Source: Rhodosorus marinus (taxonomy: Eukaryota; Rhodophyta; Stylonematophyceae; Stylonematales; Stylonemataceae). From it: 64,000 nt of DNA. The position numbers and the translations under genes were made by a program. This document shows, one piece after another, positions 1 through 11,368 of the stretch (position 1 is its first letter; the number at the start of each line of letters is the position of its first letter). Under the pieces are notes generated by a model. That model was not told the origin of the DNA. It saw only the letters and a program-made list of their open reading frames with translations, and ran no database searches. The DNA lies in the NCBI GenBank assembly GCA_029953675.1, contig JAMWBK010000002.1:2852001-2916000 (forward strand). The letters run 5' to 3'.

Positions 1-1
1 C

Positions 2-491
2 TACGATGTTGGGGTGCTGAACTGGTATCCGTTCATCGTTAATATGTGTGCCTTCCCAGCTGTCATTGCGACCGGTATACTTAAGGAGTGCTTCATCCAG
101 CAAGGAACTCAACCGAACAGCTTTAGACCTCCGGCATCATGGTACTGTAATTTGGCTTGGGGTTTAATGATTGGGTCCTTCGCCGTCTGTGCATTCATCC
201 CAATCGAGTTGAGAGCATCCGGAGTCCTCACGAGCGCATGGATGTGGTATTCACTTCTCGGGACGGTAAGTCACCCGCAGCAGACTTCCATCTAGTTTGT
301 TCCGTTCTTTGCTTTATGACAGCGATGGACATTAGATGATTGTGGGGATGTCTATAAAAAATCTCAAATATTGCTATTCTATATTCCCTTTCAAGGCTTT
401 GCTTTTCTTGTCGTTCCTGCTTGCCTACTTTTTCGAAGCCGTGGCCACGAAGTTGAAGGAGGAAGCGGACGAAGCCGATGAAGTAGCATGA
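2..491 (+). CDS. Polytopic membrane protein, C-terminal part (unidentified)
   Basis: The window opens inside a gene. Exon 2-265 is open from the first codon; a GT-AG intron lies at 266-395 and a last exon at 396-491 ends in TGA. Phase is preserved (phase 0). The visible 120 residues contain three hydrophobic stretches: around the N-terminal WYPFIVNMCAFPAVIATGI, then LAWGLMIGSFAVCAFIPIEL, and a last one spanning the splice site (WMWYSLLGT joined to ALLFLSFLLAYFF). The tail is acidic and lysine-rich (KLKEEADEADEVA) and would face the cytosol or lumen. I do not recognise the family. The splice and codon pattern make it a real gene, but the function is unknown and the N-terminus lies outside the window. 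Confidence 0.7.
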
Positions 492-738
492 AGAAAGTCC
501 TGCAGAGTGATTTCTTCATCTCTTGTTACTGTGCTGAGACTCAAGTCCCTATTTTATACTTCTACGTTCTTGCGACTCAGTTAGTTCCAATAAGGAAAAC
601 ATGTAAATTAATCCTAGCGGGGTTCCTTTCTCATCAATTGAGCAGTCTGGGGGCGTCCTGCACGATCTTGCTCGATCCCCTGCGTTGTGCCCAAGATCCT
701 CCTAAACGTCATCGTCGGTAGTGTCCTGTTCGTCTTCT

Positions 739-2419
739 TCATTGGCACTCAGCTGTACAGCAGTCTAGTCGGGTGGTGAGTAGAACTGGTTTAAACGCTC
801 GAAAAATCGCTTGGAGACTCGGTTTCAAAATCAAGACGGAAGGCTGACTACATACTGTACTTGGCGCATATTCGGCTTGCATGGCATCCCACATTGCAGT
901 TTGCGAGCTATCCAGTTCTAGTGAATCGTTGTGGTATGAGTACCAGATGCAAAGCTTCCTCAGCCAACCCTCGAAGATGCCCTGCGTCCTTTCCATTGCC
1001 GCCATGTGAGCGTGCAGCAAATGTGTATATTCTTCCGCATATAAGCGACTTCTCTCAAGCTCCTTTTCCGCAATTTCAACCGCGTCGTCCGCAGGTGAGA
1101 CCCAGTGCTCCTCACCAGACAGAAGAACATCCGCAAGCAACAGCGTTTCACCTACGGAGGGTCACAAAGAAGAGCTTTGTCAGTACTCGCGCAGTACTTA
1201 GCAAGAAGGTAACTGCAGATAATCAATTCCTGTTCAATTCTCCGTGCAGAAGTAGCAGCGTTTCATCCAGAGATGACGCAAGCTGTAGCATGCTCGTGGG
1301 CCTTACCCGGACTAGGAACAATATTGTAGGTACTACCATCCGTCAAAGTCTTCTCAATATAGTCCGCTGGGACTAATCCTCTGTAAGTGAGAATCGCAGC
1401 TGTCATCATTTTTCGTATTTGATGGTACATGAAGCTCTCCCCAAGAAGGTTAACGACAACGCATCCGAACCTTTTTGTGGCGTTGTGTCTACAACTCAGT
1501 CATCGAAAAATTTTGTGCTCCTCGCCGTGAAGATTGATGGAGCCCAAGTCTTACCCATCAAAGCTTTTCAGGCTGCACCCTATCGAAAGTACTCTTCTCC
1601 TCGTCGAACTCCTACTATCCAGCTTTCCGAGGCTTGTGAAATTGATGAAGTTCTTGGCTCCTCCTGAGAAAGCTTGGAGAATTTTGTTTAGCCTATGAAC
1701 TGATTCATCAGGCATGCTTCTTTTCGCTTCCAACGCGGATACGGGAATCAAGAACTGGTACGAGCGTTGTCTGCAAAAGTGCCTTGCATTGAATCCCTTT
1801 CTGGATCGAGCCTAGACAGAGCTATACTTAGCCAGCCGAGAACAGATTCCCGGGAAGAAAACCGGCCTTTAGAGGTGGGAGAGAAATTTAATCACCATTC
1901 CGAGGAGCCGGATGTCCTCTGGTAACTTCTCCCGTATCGCTCGGATTGCCAAGTCTAGGTCATTCGGCGTGCCCCTAGGAAACTCTAATTTCAGTGCGAT
2001 GCAATTAAAAGCCGCAGAGACTCCTCGATCAGTACGCGCTGACCTAGAAAGCTTCATCTGCGTCGCCAAAAGCCCAAGGCGGAAAGCGCTGTCTGAGTAA
2101 GGAGCTTAAACACGCAGCGTTCCTGACTAAGGTGCCATACCTTTCCAGTCTTTTGGGAGTTAGACTCTAGGAGGTATCCAGACTTTACAAGGGCACGTAC
2201 TATCTCCCCTTCAACTGTCCTCACTTCCAGATCTGAATTGAACTGCATACCATAAAACTTGGCTCCATCATAACCAATGAAAAGAGCTACTTTTCTCTTC
2301 ACAGTGGACCTTACAACGACCTCCTCCGCGTCACTCTCCAAACCGATTGTTACCTGGACTAAGATGGGTAGCGACTCAGCATGCGCGATAAACTCGGGGT
2401 AAAGTACGTGGACAGCCAT
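739..2419 (-). CDS. tRNA pseudouridine synthase, TruA/PUS1 family
   Basis: Converts specific uridines to pseudouridine in tRNA (PUS1-type, positions such as 27/28, is my inference). Five exons: 2141-2419, 1896-2057, 1555-1811, 1307-1470 and 739-1151; all phases agree, giving about 424 residues. Family marks in order: KRKVALFIGYDGAKFYGMQ (N-terminal strand, GYxGxxYxGMQ type), SRSARTDRGVSAA with the catalytic Asp, GFNARHFCRQRSYQFLIP (the CxxRxYxYxxP block), FINFTS, and ESFMYHQIRKMM. The last exon is less conserved, Glu-rich and unlike known C-termini. A further upstream exon may exist: 2464-2655 encodes a Ser/Arg-rich, transit-like leader followed by MASDLETALGE and a GT donor, joining phase 0 to the ATG at 2419. 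An organellar location is therefore possible but unproven. Confidence 0.88.
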
Positions 2420-2778
2420 CTCCGAGGAGGTTGGAACTCAATCCAAGTCAAACCCAGACAAAACTAATACCTCACCTCTCCTAGTGCAGTTTCCAGGTCT
2501 GAAGCCATCCTGGCTTCCCTCCCACGCCGCGGAGGTTGACCGCAAACCCGACAATCAACGCCACAAACCGCTCTCCGGGATGGACTGCTCAAAGGACTAG
2601 AACTGGACAGCAAGAATGCCCAGCGGAAACGATCTCTCGAACAATTTTGAAGCATTTGTCACTTGGAAGGCGTCCTCAAAAAAGACACAAAAATCTAAAA
2701 AAGGGCACCCGTGATCGTCTACATACAGAACACAACTTCCGAAAACGGTCACTCCGATAGATTTAGGATAGTCTTGCT

Positions 2779-4013
2779 TCACTTCTGCATATCGAACTCC
2801 GAAATACAAACCGTCACCACTAACCAGAGGTTACTCGGATGCTCCACGGCCACAAGAGGGTCGATAGATTCTGCTGCTTATCAACGCGGGCTGGGTGAGA
2901 TTTTCATCGTAATTGGTCGGTGTTGGCATTGGGAAGTGTGTGCATGCTCGAGGCGAAGAGGTTCATGGTGATGAGGTATCTGGTCAGTGTTGGATCGGCT
3001 CGTAGATAGCTTGCACTGTAGATCAGTACTCAGAGTAGTATGATTTCTATGATTCAGGTCATGTTGCTGCTGAGTTTGTCTTGTAGTAGTTGGTGCGGCA
3101 TTGTGTTTCCTTACACAGAGTTCGATCCACTTGTTGATTGTGATTTGGTACTTTTTTGGGCGAGGGAAGAAGAAACCCCGACCCCGAGATGTGCTTTGTT
3201 CACTTGGCAAAGAAAGCCCCCCACCCATGAGGATTATGTGGAGCACTTCTATGGCGGTTTTCAGGTCAGAGTTTTTCAGCGCGGTAGCCACCTGGGAAAC
3301 GGAGATTCAGCAATGCGATAGATGAATTGAGAGCCCAAACCGTCTGGGTAGGGTGAGTGGAGACGGATAGGTGAGAGTCAGGAGCACATCTTGAACTGTG
3401 CGCTGTAGTTCCGCGGAATCAGTTATCGATGTGATACGATTGATATCGATCTCCAGCGGATAAACACGCTCAGTTTTGGCTTCAGCATGTAAAGCTTTTT
3501 CTGAATTCCAGATTCGTTCGTGCCATTTCAGACCCTATTGCAGTATTAGCCTACGTAAGAGCTTCTGCTCTAGTCACTCGTGCACAGATGTTTGAAGACG
3601 AAGCCTCCACTAGGGAGTTGAACTGGCACTCTTGGTGGATTCTTGAGTTGTTCCTGAGGGATTTCGAAACCGTGGGCTACTTGGTTTTTCCGTTTCCTAA
3701 ATATCAGTCCATCTATCTCAGTTTCGTGTGCTGTCTGGTGACATCTAATGTTCGCTGCGGGCTGGCTTTGGACGAGCTCCTGGATGTCAGAGGACGGGAA
3801 CAGGGTAACTGTACTTGGAACAAACCCAAAAAACGCACCTGAATGTTCTGCCTTCAAGTGATGCACAAGAAGCAGAGCATTCAAGGGCGTTCCCCGGAAG
3901 CTGCCCCAAGTGTTCCAACCCATCGCCCCTGTAGACAAGCATCCTCGGCGACGCTCCATGTCACGGAGCACGGTAGCCAGGGAGCCAATTGAATGATGCA
4001 GCTCCCTGGCCAA
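2779..4013 (-). CDS. Unidentified multi-exon gene (approximate limits)
   Basis: Several coding-like segments with plausible splice sites lie on the minus strand. In gene order: about 3825-3990 (ELHHSIGSLATVLRDMERRR... ending near KAEHSG before a GTGCGT donor); about 3340-3540 (starting GLKWHERIWNSEKALHAEAK, then DINRITSITDSAELQRTVQD); about 3112-3277 (VATALKNSDLKTAIEVLHII..., ending NKWIELC before GTAAGG); and a last exon of about 2779-2880 (ESIDPLVAVEHPSNLWLVV..., stop at 2779-2781). Further coding-like pieces upstream (4430-4530) may belong to it. I do not recognise the product; the helical middle exon is only vaguely repeat-like. Exon coordinates are approximate and the 5' end is not resolved. 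Confidence 0.4.
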
Positions 4014-4726
4014 AGCAAAGCACGCAAAGGAGAGAGATGATCATTCTTCGTCCTACCGGCGTCATGTCCTCAAGGGTATTTGGGCTGTCCGAACCGACGA
4101 ATATTCACATGTTTCTCGGAGGGGATCCGCTTGCTCCCGGAAAGGCTTCACACCTCATGCAGGCTCAAGCACAATGTTACAAACTCAAAGAAGCAGATTG
4201 CACGGGACTTACTTGACCACACATACCTCACCGACACCGACAAAATGAACCGCGTTGGCATAAGATTCGCCACATACCGCTCTGAGACGGAGTATCTATA
4301 CATTGCTAATTACTCCGAGTTCCGTTGCCATGGACAGAATGAATTGTGCTACGCAGTGAAAGCTTTAGCCACGTACAGCACTTTGGATCGAACCTTACCG
4401 AGTGAGGAGATTAAGGTTTTACGTTCCTCCAAACCATGAAGGATCTCTCAGTTTAACTTCCTTATCTGTCGCACTACCAAACACTGTGCGCAGCAGGTTA
4501 TGCGAGGCGTGACATAGATCGACGAGTATCGAACGGTCATAGTAAAGGCGAAGAGGACAAGAAATTCAGCTCAAAAGCAAGTGACAAAACGGATTCGTCT
4601 ACCTCATGGTTATAGCAATAACACGCCTTGTCCCGGCCTCGAGGAGAGTAGTTCGTCATACGGACAAGATCACTCTCGAAAGCTCGTAAGACTTGAAGGG
4701 GACCGGAGAACGCAACTGTCCGTCCA
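4014..4726. other. Unresolved interval between two minus-strand genes
   Basis: Open frames here are short and conflict between strands. Minus-strand segments at about 4430-4530 look coding (LVDLCHASHNLLRTVFGSAT in one frame, a second frame with a good GTAAGG donor at about 4390) and could be 5' exons of the unidentified gene below 4013. The part at 4540-4726 is the 3' flank of the LUC7 gene. No RNA gene or repeat was seen. Confidence 0.4.
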
Positions 4727-6412
4727 TCATCGCCTCCGGTACTCGCGGGAACGTGATCTCGATCGATATCGACGACGGTGTCGATCTCGATCGCGATCAC
4801 CCGAACGAGACCTCCTTCTTCTGCGGTCTCGATCGTAATGTCGATCGCGATCGCGACCACGATCCCTGCGGTCCCTAGACCGGTCTCTCAGTCTTTCATA
4901 CGAACGGGATCTGTTCCAAGAGTCTCAAGTGTTAGTCGAAGCTTTATGGACCACAGACTACCACAACCAATGCAAAACAACGACTTACCTGGACCTCCGT
5001 CTCCGATCCCTCCTGTCATCACGCCTATCATCACGCCTGTCCTCATCCCTCCGGCTTCTGCGTCCATTAGAGAACGACCTCTTTCGGCTTCCCCGATCAC
5101 GGGATCGCGACCTCCTTCTCTTCCCGTGGTCAAATCTGCTGCGGTGCGTGTCCCTCAACTCGTCTAACTTTCTGCGCAGGCCAAGGTATCCAAGATGCAT
5201 CTTGCCCCCGAAATGGTCCTGCAAGCGCTTCTCGGAATCAAAGATGCTCAAGAACGCCCCGCATTGTTCACATACGCGAAGCTTCTGTCTCTTATCGAGA
5301 GTCGAGCCTGCCTCTTCCTCATCCTTTTCCTTGCCCTCATCACCTTCCGCTTTTTTCTCCGTAGCATCCTTTACGGCTGCATCTTCGCCCTCCGGCTGAA
5401 TTTCCTCCTCGGGCGGTTGCTCCCATGTCGACTCGCCGCTTTCCAGGTTGCGCCAAAACGGTTTGCCATCCGGTGCAGTACGAGCGGCCCATTTAAACGT
5501 CGGCTTCTCAACCAACTCTTCCGCAGGTTTGTCATCCGCTAGCGGATCTTGCTTGTTCTCGCCGACGCCAGCGCCCTCGCCCTTTTCCTTCTCACTCGTT
5601 TCTGGTTTAGCACCGCCGTCTTCGGCGGCTTCTTCCTTTTCCTTTAGCACCGAATCAATCTGCTTATCCCCAGCAGGCAGGTCCGACTTGGTATCCAATT
5701 TCCCCTCATCTTCCGTCTTTGTAGCGGGCTTCTTAGCTTCTGCGTCGCTCACAGGTTGTACCCGTCCTTTGGTCTCATGCTCTGCTGGGGTCGGAGCGTC
5801 ACCATCTTTAGCAACGTTGATGACTTTGATCATTGATATGTCAATTGCACCAGTATCGCTGGCTCCCTCATCATCATCTCCTGCTTCTTCCTTCCCATCC
5901 GCCTTTTCTTGTCCTTCTTTCTCTGCTTCTCCTGTTTCGCTCTCTTCTCTTTCCTCCCCAGGTTCATTCTCAATTAGCCCTGGATTCTTATCACTGACCC
6001 GATGAGTCGGTAGCTTTCTTGTGTACAACTCTGGATCGCTCACTAGAAGTCCCTCAGTATCTTCGAGCCCATATTGAACCTGCAACCTCTTCAATGCCTT
6101 TTGTATCCTACGGTCGACGTCAGCAATCAAGTTTCTGCAGTAATTCTCAAGATCCTGATCGTAGCGAAAATGCTCTCCATTCTTCAAAGCCTCCTTAAAA
6201 CTCTCAACCAGTTCATCTTTGTGAACCTTCTGGCAAAGTCCGATGTCAGCCTTAGTATTCGAGAACAAGAGGTGAGGGCATAACCCGCAAAGATAAAACT
6301 TGCACACATTTTCGTCGCGGAAATTCGTCGGATTCTTGTTGGAGTCCTCTTCACCATTCCTATTGGGACCCATAAGCATATCCAACTGCTCCCGCATCGC
6401 CGCGAGTGCCAT
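4727..6412 (-). CDS. LUC7L: LUC7-like U1 snRNP splicing factor with an inserted WW domain
   Basis: LUC7 proteins sit in the U1 snRNP and help select 5' splice sites. Two exons: 4989-6412 and 4727-4910 (phase 2 intron), 535 residues. The N-terminal zinc finger (about residues 37-64) carries VCKFYLCGLCPHLLF followed by NTKADIGLC and a His. The second finger (about 379-411) reads VCEQCGAFLSIFDSEKR... with HFGGKMHLGY. Between them, in place of the usual short helical linker, lie about 200 acidic, Glu/Lys/Ala-rich residues that contain a WW domain at about 306-333 (KWAARTAPDGKPFWRN, then STWEQP, with both tryptophans and the final proline). The C-terminus is an RS/RD/RR-rich domain of about 110 residues that continues through exon 2, as in metazoan LUC7L. 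Family assignment is firm; the WW insertion is unusual. Confidence 0.93.
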
Positions 6413-7596
6413 AATGAATGATTGGGGGGGGGACTCCCGCCTCCCCTTTCGAAATCAAACCCAAGCACAAGAAAAAACTTACAGCCTTTCAGCGCAAAAG
6501 ACAAAGTCTCTCACTCTAAGTCCAACTATCCCAACAAATGAAAAGTGATTCCAACCCCTTCCCCCTTCCACTCCCCCGTTCCCCCTCCCGGCTTCCTTTC
6601 CATGTGGGTACCGGTCCTTAAGGCACCTTAAATGGTACTCTCCTGCGGTCGAACCACAGAGAACTCCCAGCACGACAGGTTTCGTTAAGAGAAATATCGT
6701 ATATACGTACTAGATAAACAATAAAAAAACTAAATAATGAAAATAGACTAATCATTTTAAGCTTTTAATACCGAAAATACTCTAGTATACGACACAAAAT
6801 TGCAGAAGCCACCAAGGATGAATTTCTGAAGATTATCGAACGGATATATATTTCGTTTTTATGGGGGGTATTGTGGCATTTCTCCTTGACAGATATTACC
6901 TTTATTGATGAATAATTTTCCAAACTACAGGCACGAGAGTTTGTATGTCTTAGGGGGGGGAGGAGAAAATAAATTCCGTATTTCAATTCATCGCGATTTT
7001 CGTGACCGTTCCCTGGAATGGGGTTTGGGGGCAAAAAAGAAGGTTCTGGAGAGTAAAATAAATATATTTTGATAATTTTACTTCCCATTATGTTCCTTTT
7101 CCTACCAGAATATAGCCTACAAGCCATTCCTGGGGTGAATATAGTCATTATTAAGAAATACTTTCTAGATCTAGATAGAAAACAGAAAACTCTATTTTTC
7201 ACCTCAAGCCAAAGCACCCATTAAGGCCATCCGAGCAGGATTTGAAAACCCACCCTGAGGCGTAGAAGTCCCGAAATCGCTATAAGGCGGTTTTTGCCTT
7301 CCCTGATTCAGAGGAGCATTGTCATTTGACCTGTCAATGAACATGCATACAGCACAGTACAGACTCGCTTGTCACTGACCATTTGGTCTTCTGACTATAT
7401 GTTCAAGAACAATGAAAGTTACAGAGATTCACCATGGGTCACTAGCGCTAAACACGGCCTGCCCTTTTCGCCCTGCTCATATAGTCGGCCTGGGGTTGCT
7501 AGGCAAGACAAGCGGGGTTGGATTCTTGTGAAAGAGTGACCGGAATGAGAGACGCGGAGAGAGAAAATGTGATAATATTTCGTAGTTGAAGCACAC
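6413..7596. other. Intergenic, divergent promoter region
   Basis: About 1.2 kb between the divergently transcribed LUC7 and PI-synthase genes. It includes a poly-C/T-rich stretch just upstream of LUC7 (6540-6600) and an AT-rich core (6680-7200). A 150-codon minus-strand frame at 6765-7217 has biased composition and no recognisable features; I read it as chance. A small hairpin (aaggcgg-loop-gcctt) lies near 7283-7302. No RNA gene was recognised. Confidence 0.5.
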
Positions 7597-8581
7597 ATGG
7601 TTAGAGTTTTTCTGTACGTGCCAAATTTGATCGGTAAGCCGAAGTGGATCGCAGATATTTTCGTTTATAAGTTTTAAGTATTGTTCGTGGCGTTTCTCTG
7701 AAGCCAAGGTTTTCCGTTGAAACGTGCTTAGGATATGCGAGATGCCTGTTCATGGTCCTGGCCCTTATTTATTGGCAGGACCCTACTGCGTTCTTGCTGC
7801 TGTATTCAGCGTCATTTGGCTTAGACGCTTGGGATGGGTACTTTGCCAGGTTGCTTAAACAAAGTGGGTGTTACTCGCCGCCTTTGGAGTTAACTCGTCA
7901 TGAAAAAAAATCTGAGGCCGAAAATTTGCGATTCTGAAGGTTTCCCGTTTTCTAATGTTCAGCTTCAGAACTGGGAGCCGTCCTTGACATGCTGACGGAT
8001 CGCTCTGGTTCGGCAATGATGTTGATGATTCTAGCCCAGCTTTATAAGAGCTTTGCTCCTGTTTTCTTGGCACTGATGTACCTGGACTGTTTTAGCCACT
8101 GGGTACAAATGTCTAGGTAGCTTGTCAACTCGCCCAAGTTTGATTGTACAAATTAGCACGCTGCTAATTGGAGTCTGTCGGGATCTAGTGGACTGTGCTC
8201 AGGAACAACCAGCCACAAACATGCAGGAAACCAAAGCTCGATCATAAGGTTCTACTATACCCGACCAGCACTAACATTTACGTGCCTGTTCAACGAACTC
8301 TTCTTCATCATGCTGTACCTTCTGCATTTTAAGGAAGGAACTGTCCTCGTGATTTCAGTAAGATTTTTTCGATTCCATTCCTACCCCGCGGATTTACCTC
8401 AGTCCGGCCGAATTCTGAATCTTCAAATTTTGTTCATTTTCAAAAGGGCCTGTCTGTAAACTTGCTCAAACTGTTCACTTGGGGCTTCTGTTTCGTTGTC
8501 TTCTTAGCGAAGCAGCTCGTAAACATCAACCAAATCGTAACGGCGCACACAACTCTGCTGAGTTCTCCCTCGAGCAGTTAG
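7597..8581 (+). CDS. CDIPT: CDP-diacylglycerol-inositol 3-phosphatidyltransferase (PI synthase)
   Basis: Makes phosphatidylinositol from CDP-diacylglycerol and myo-inositol in the ER membrane. Five exons (7597-7633, 7732-7863, 7963-8116, 8189-8357, 8447-8581) give 208 residues, close to the family length of about 210-220, and all phases agree. The CDP-alcohol phosphotransferase signature D-x2-DG-x2-AR-x8-G-x3-D-x3-D is complete: D44, D47, G48, R52, G61, D65, D69. Other conserved blocks are VFLYVPNLIGYAR at the N-terminus, LDMLTDRSG, LDCFSHWVQM, TTSHK and RFYYTRPALTF-CLFNELFF. Several membrane helices are evident. The start is the first in-frame ATG after a TAA. It is transcribed away from LUC7 with 1.2 kb between them. 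Confidence 0.96.
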
Positions 8582-8793
8582 ACGTTGCTGAAGTGCATCA
8601 CAAAATGTAAATGACAGAATGCGCGGTACCCTACAAGTAATCTATGACGTTTGTGTATGAGAAGGAGAGCTTTTAAGACCTAGTTTTCCTTAGACCTTTA
8701 CGCGGTAATGCTCTTTCATCAGGTCAGCAAGTTAGCTAAGAGATCGTTTATTTAAAAGCAAATGGAGCATCTGCTGCGCATACTGGACTGCAG

Positions 8794-10160
8794 CTAATCC
8801 TTTAGTCGGGATGGCTCTCCCACGGCGATTTCCATGCGCTCATACCAAGGTCTCAATTCGGTATTAGCCATTAGGTCATCGAAAGTATCAAAGTTGAGCA
8901 GGGAGCGAAGTACTCCGAACACGGCGAGATCTGCGACATTTGGTTCAGACCCGCCAAGGAAATTCGTTCCCTTTTCGTTCACCTGAGGAGTGTGGATTTG
9001 GATTCATAAGAATGAGGGTACGTTAGGCTCGAGCCGCGACAGGTGTAATCACAGTAGATAACGAGGAGTTGGTGGTGATGATGGATCTATACTCACAGTG
9101 TCTACCCAAGAAGTTACGGCGCCGTACAGGTCCTCTCGTGGATCCCCAATGTTGTACTTCTTCTGGAGTTTCTTTGCTACCAAGTACATGATCACAGCCC
9201 CTGAGTACCTGGATGTTTCTCGTACGAACCAGGAGAAGTTCCCCTCCGTAGTGAGGTAATCAAACCTAGACAAAACAGGGTGGGGTTCAGCCGTCAAGCA
9301 TTTTGAACGCGCGGACGCGCTGGTATCTGCGTTCTTACGTTTGCATGGATTCCGTTGCTGTACGGTATATGTTGGGAGGGAGCAGATGCACGAAATAGTC
9401 ATCCAACCAAAACAACCACTTCTTCTCCTCTTCAGTGAACATTTCTTCTTTCAACTCTTTGCTGAGGACTGTCTCCAACGTAGCGATGATCTCCGTAGAT
9501 TCGTTGAGCTGGTTTCCGTTGACGACTACAACTGGGACTTTCTTGTAATCCGACCACTTCAGTTCTGCTTTTCTCAGAGGATCAACCTCCACTGCTCTAT
9601 ACGGGATTTTGTGATAGTCAAGGAAAGCTCTTACTTTGTTGCAGAACGGACAAGGCTGTAAATCGAAACAAGGTACACCGCAATAAGTCAACCGATCTCA
9701 GCGCACTGTACGACCAAGCAAAGTACAATGAAACAAACGACGCAACCAGCGCCATATGTGAACGCACCTGGTACTGGTATAGTACTATCTCTAGATCCTC
9801 CTTCGTCTTAACAGTCTTACGAAGCTCCTTGGAGATCTCCAATCCCCTCTCCGATATTGGGCTATAGGGTTGCACGACCTCTGAATCCCCCGTCGTCGAA
9901 ACAGATGGCACAACCTCAGTGGTCGTCGTCACACTTGCAGCTACAGCCTGGTCCGAATGCGCTACATAGTACTGATCATAATAATACGTAGACCCCACAC
10001 AAAAACCAAGCGCTGCTGCAGTCCTCCTCCAGCCACGGACATCGTTCAGTCGTCCCAGTAAGCCAGCGGGTGCTCCGGAAGGCCCCAAGGACGTGCGCCC
10101 CAACCCATGGGCAGATGCCCTACCGAGCCTCGTGAACGCGAATCTACCACGAGAAAGCAT
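8794..10160 (-). CDS. PTGES2: Membrane-anchored glutaredoxin/GST-like protein (prostaglandin E synthase 2 family)
   Basis: Four exons: 9768-10160, 9339-9655, 9097-9265 and 8794-8982, 355 residues. The N-terminal 130 residues are Arg/Gly/Ala-rich and transit-like, with one hydrophobic segment (AAALGFCVGSTYYYDQYYV). A glutaredoxin-like fold follows with the CPFC active-site motif (C133/C136) split by intron 1, then VRAFLDYHKIPYRAVEVDP and KVPVVVVNGNQLNESTEII. The GST-C half has LFWLDDYFVHLLPPNIYRT and ends with EPNVADLAVFGVLRSL and FDDLM, as in metazoan PTGES2. In photosynthetic organisms the prostaglandin reaction is unlikely to be the role; family members bind glutathione and haem. Mitochondrial or plastid membrane location is inference. 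Confidence 0.93.
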
Positions 10161-11100
10161 TTTTAACTATGACAGACATGAAAAGATTATCGATTCCACT
10201 AAGAACAAAATACTCTGCAACGCCCTTTTCACAAGCCCGCAACTGTCCTGCTCCCTGAAAAGTACATAAAACGCTCAGGAGCACCGAGCGTTGTCTTTTA
10301 AGTTCCACCGGTTGGGAGGCAAACATTTCTCCTCACACACCTCGTGAGTTAGCTTTTTGCTTCCTCTCAAGATCGAGTCGGTGCTATGACAATGTGAAGG
10401 TTTGATATATGGAAGCAATTTAGCAAATTTTCGACATATTCTTCCTCTAGAGCTAATGGCCATCAATCCACCCCAAATCAAGAAATCAACGGTTTTCAAC
10501 AATTCTAGCACTTCCACGAGCAGCAGAAAATGTCTCCTAAAATCAATCTATTGCCCCCAAAAAAATTCAACTAGAGAGACAGACTGTCTCGAACTTCGAG
10601 TTGCCAAAGGTTCAATGGCGGGGTCCTTCAAAGCATGCCCGATACTGGATTGACTGCTCTGTTCACGGACTGTAAGAGGATATCAAACGACCTGAGAAGG
10701 TCCGGAAGCGACCCATTGTATTTACTTCTCTGTGAAATAGAGCGAGGGGATAGCCACTTCCCAAGATCGCGTGAGCAGCTGAATGCTTCGCCGTTCATAG
10801 TGATCTCTGGTCGCTCTTGGGTCATGCTTCTCTTCCATATGCGTCCCAGAGTGACCCGTAATTCACAATTGAAATCTGGTTCTAACGCGCGCGATCCTGA
10901 GACCTCTCGTCTGCACCTTCGAATCAGCAAGGTCATGACCTCGTACATTCTAAAAGCTCGGTTCCCTTCTCAAACTGCTCAAATTCCAAATCTTTGCTGC
11001 GCGTGCGCTGCTCAGTACGCGAGCGGGTGCGGGCTTTCTCAGTACTTGTACTGAAGTTAATACCTTGCGCAGTTTTTGAATGCAGTTTTGGTCATTGCAC
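10161..11100. other. Gene-poor interval with one possible small minus-strand ORF
   Basis: No recognised gene. The best candidate is a 106-codon minus-strand frame at 10628-10948 that starts MYEVMTLLIRRCRREVSGSR and ends VNPVSGML, with ordinary amino-acid composition but no known motif. A plus-strand frame at 10635-11054 overlaps it and at most one can be real. There is no TATA-like element or splice support for either. Confidence 0.3.
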
Positions 11101-11368
11101 GTTTAGCTCATTAGGCTGAGGAGATTTCCCGCTGGAAGCTCTCTCGCTTTGGTAGTTTTTGGCGTTTGGGGGGGTTGAACAAGCTGAGATGGCCCGAATG
11201 CCGTTTGAGGCTCAGAAACAGAGGAAGGCAAAGGAGATGGAAGGAAAGGAGCAGAGAATTCTGTTTGAGAGAGACTGTGACTCAAGGTTCGATCGTTCCG
11301 AGTTTCGCTCTCCGAACTTCGTTACTGCCAAGATAGAAGCCAATACTCTAACTGATTAGAGTTGTTGT

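Noticed and set aside
3889-3925. MGWNTWGSF in a minus-strand frame, reminiscent of the alpha-galactosidase MGWNSW motif
   Set aside because: None of the other glycosidase motifs (catalytic Asp blocks) occur nearby; the similarity is a short chance match.
5448-6005. 185-codon plus-strand Ser/Pro-rich ORF
   Set aside because: Antisense shadow of the acidic linker of LUC7.
6765-7217. 150-codon minus-strand ORF in the LUC7-PIS intergenic region
   Set aside because: AT-driven composition, no motif, no conserved start context; read as chance.
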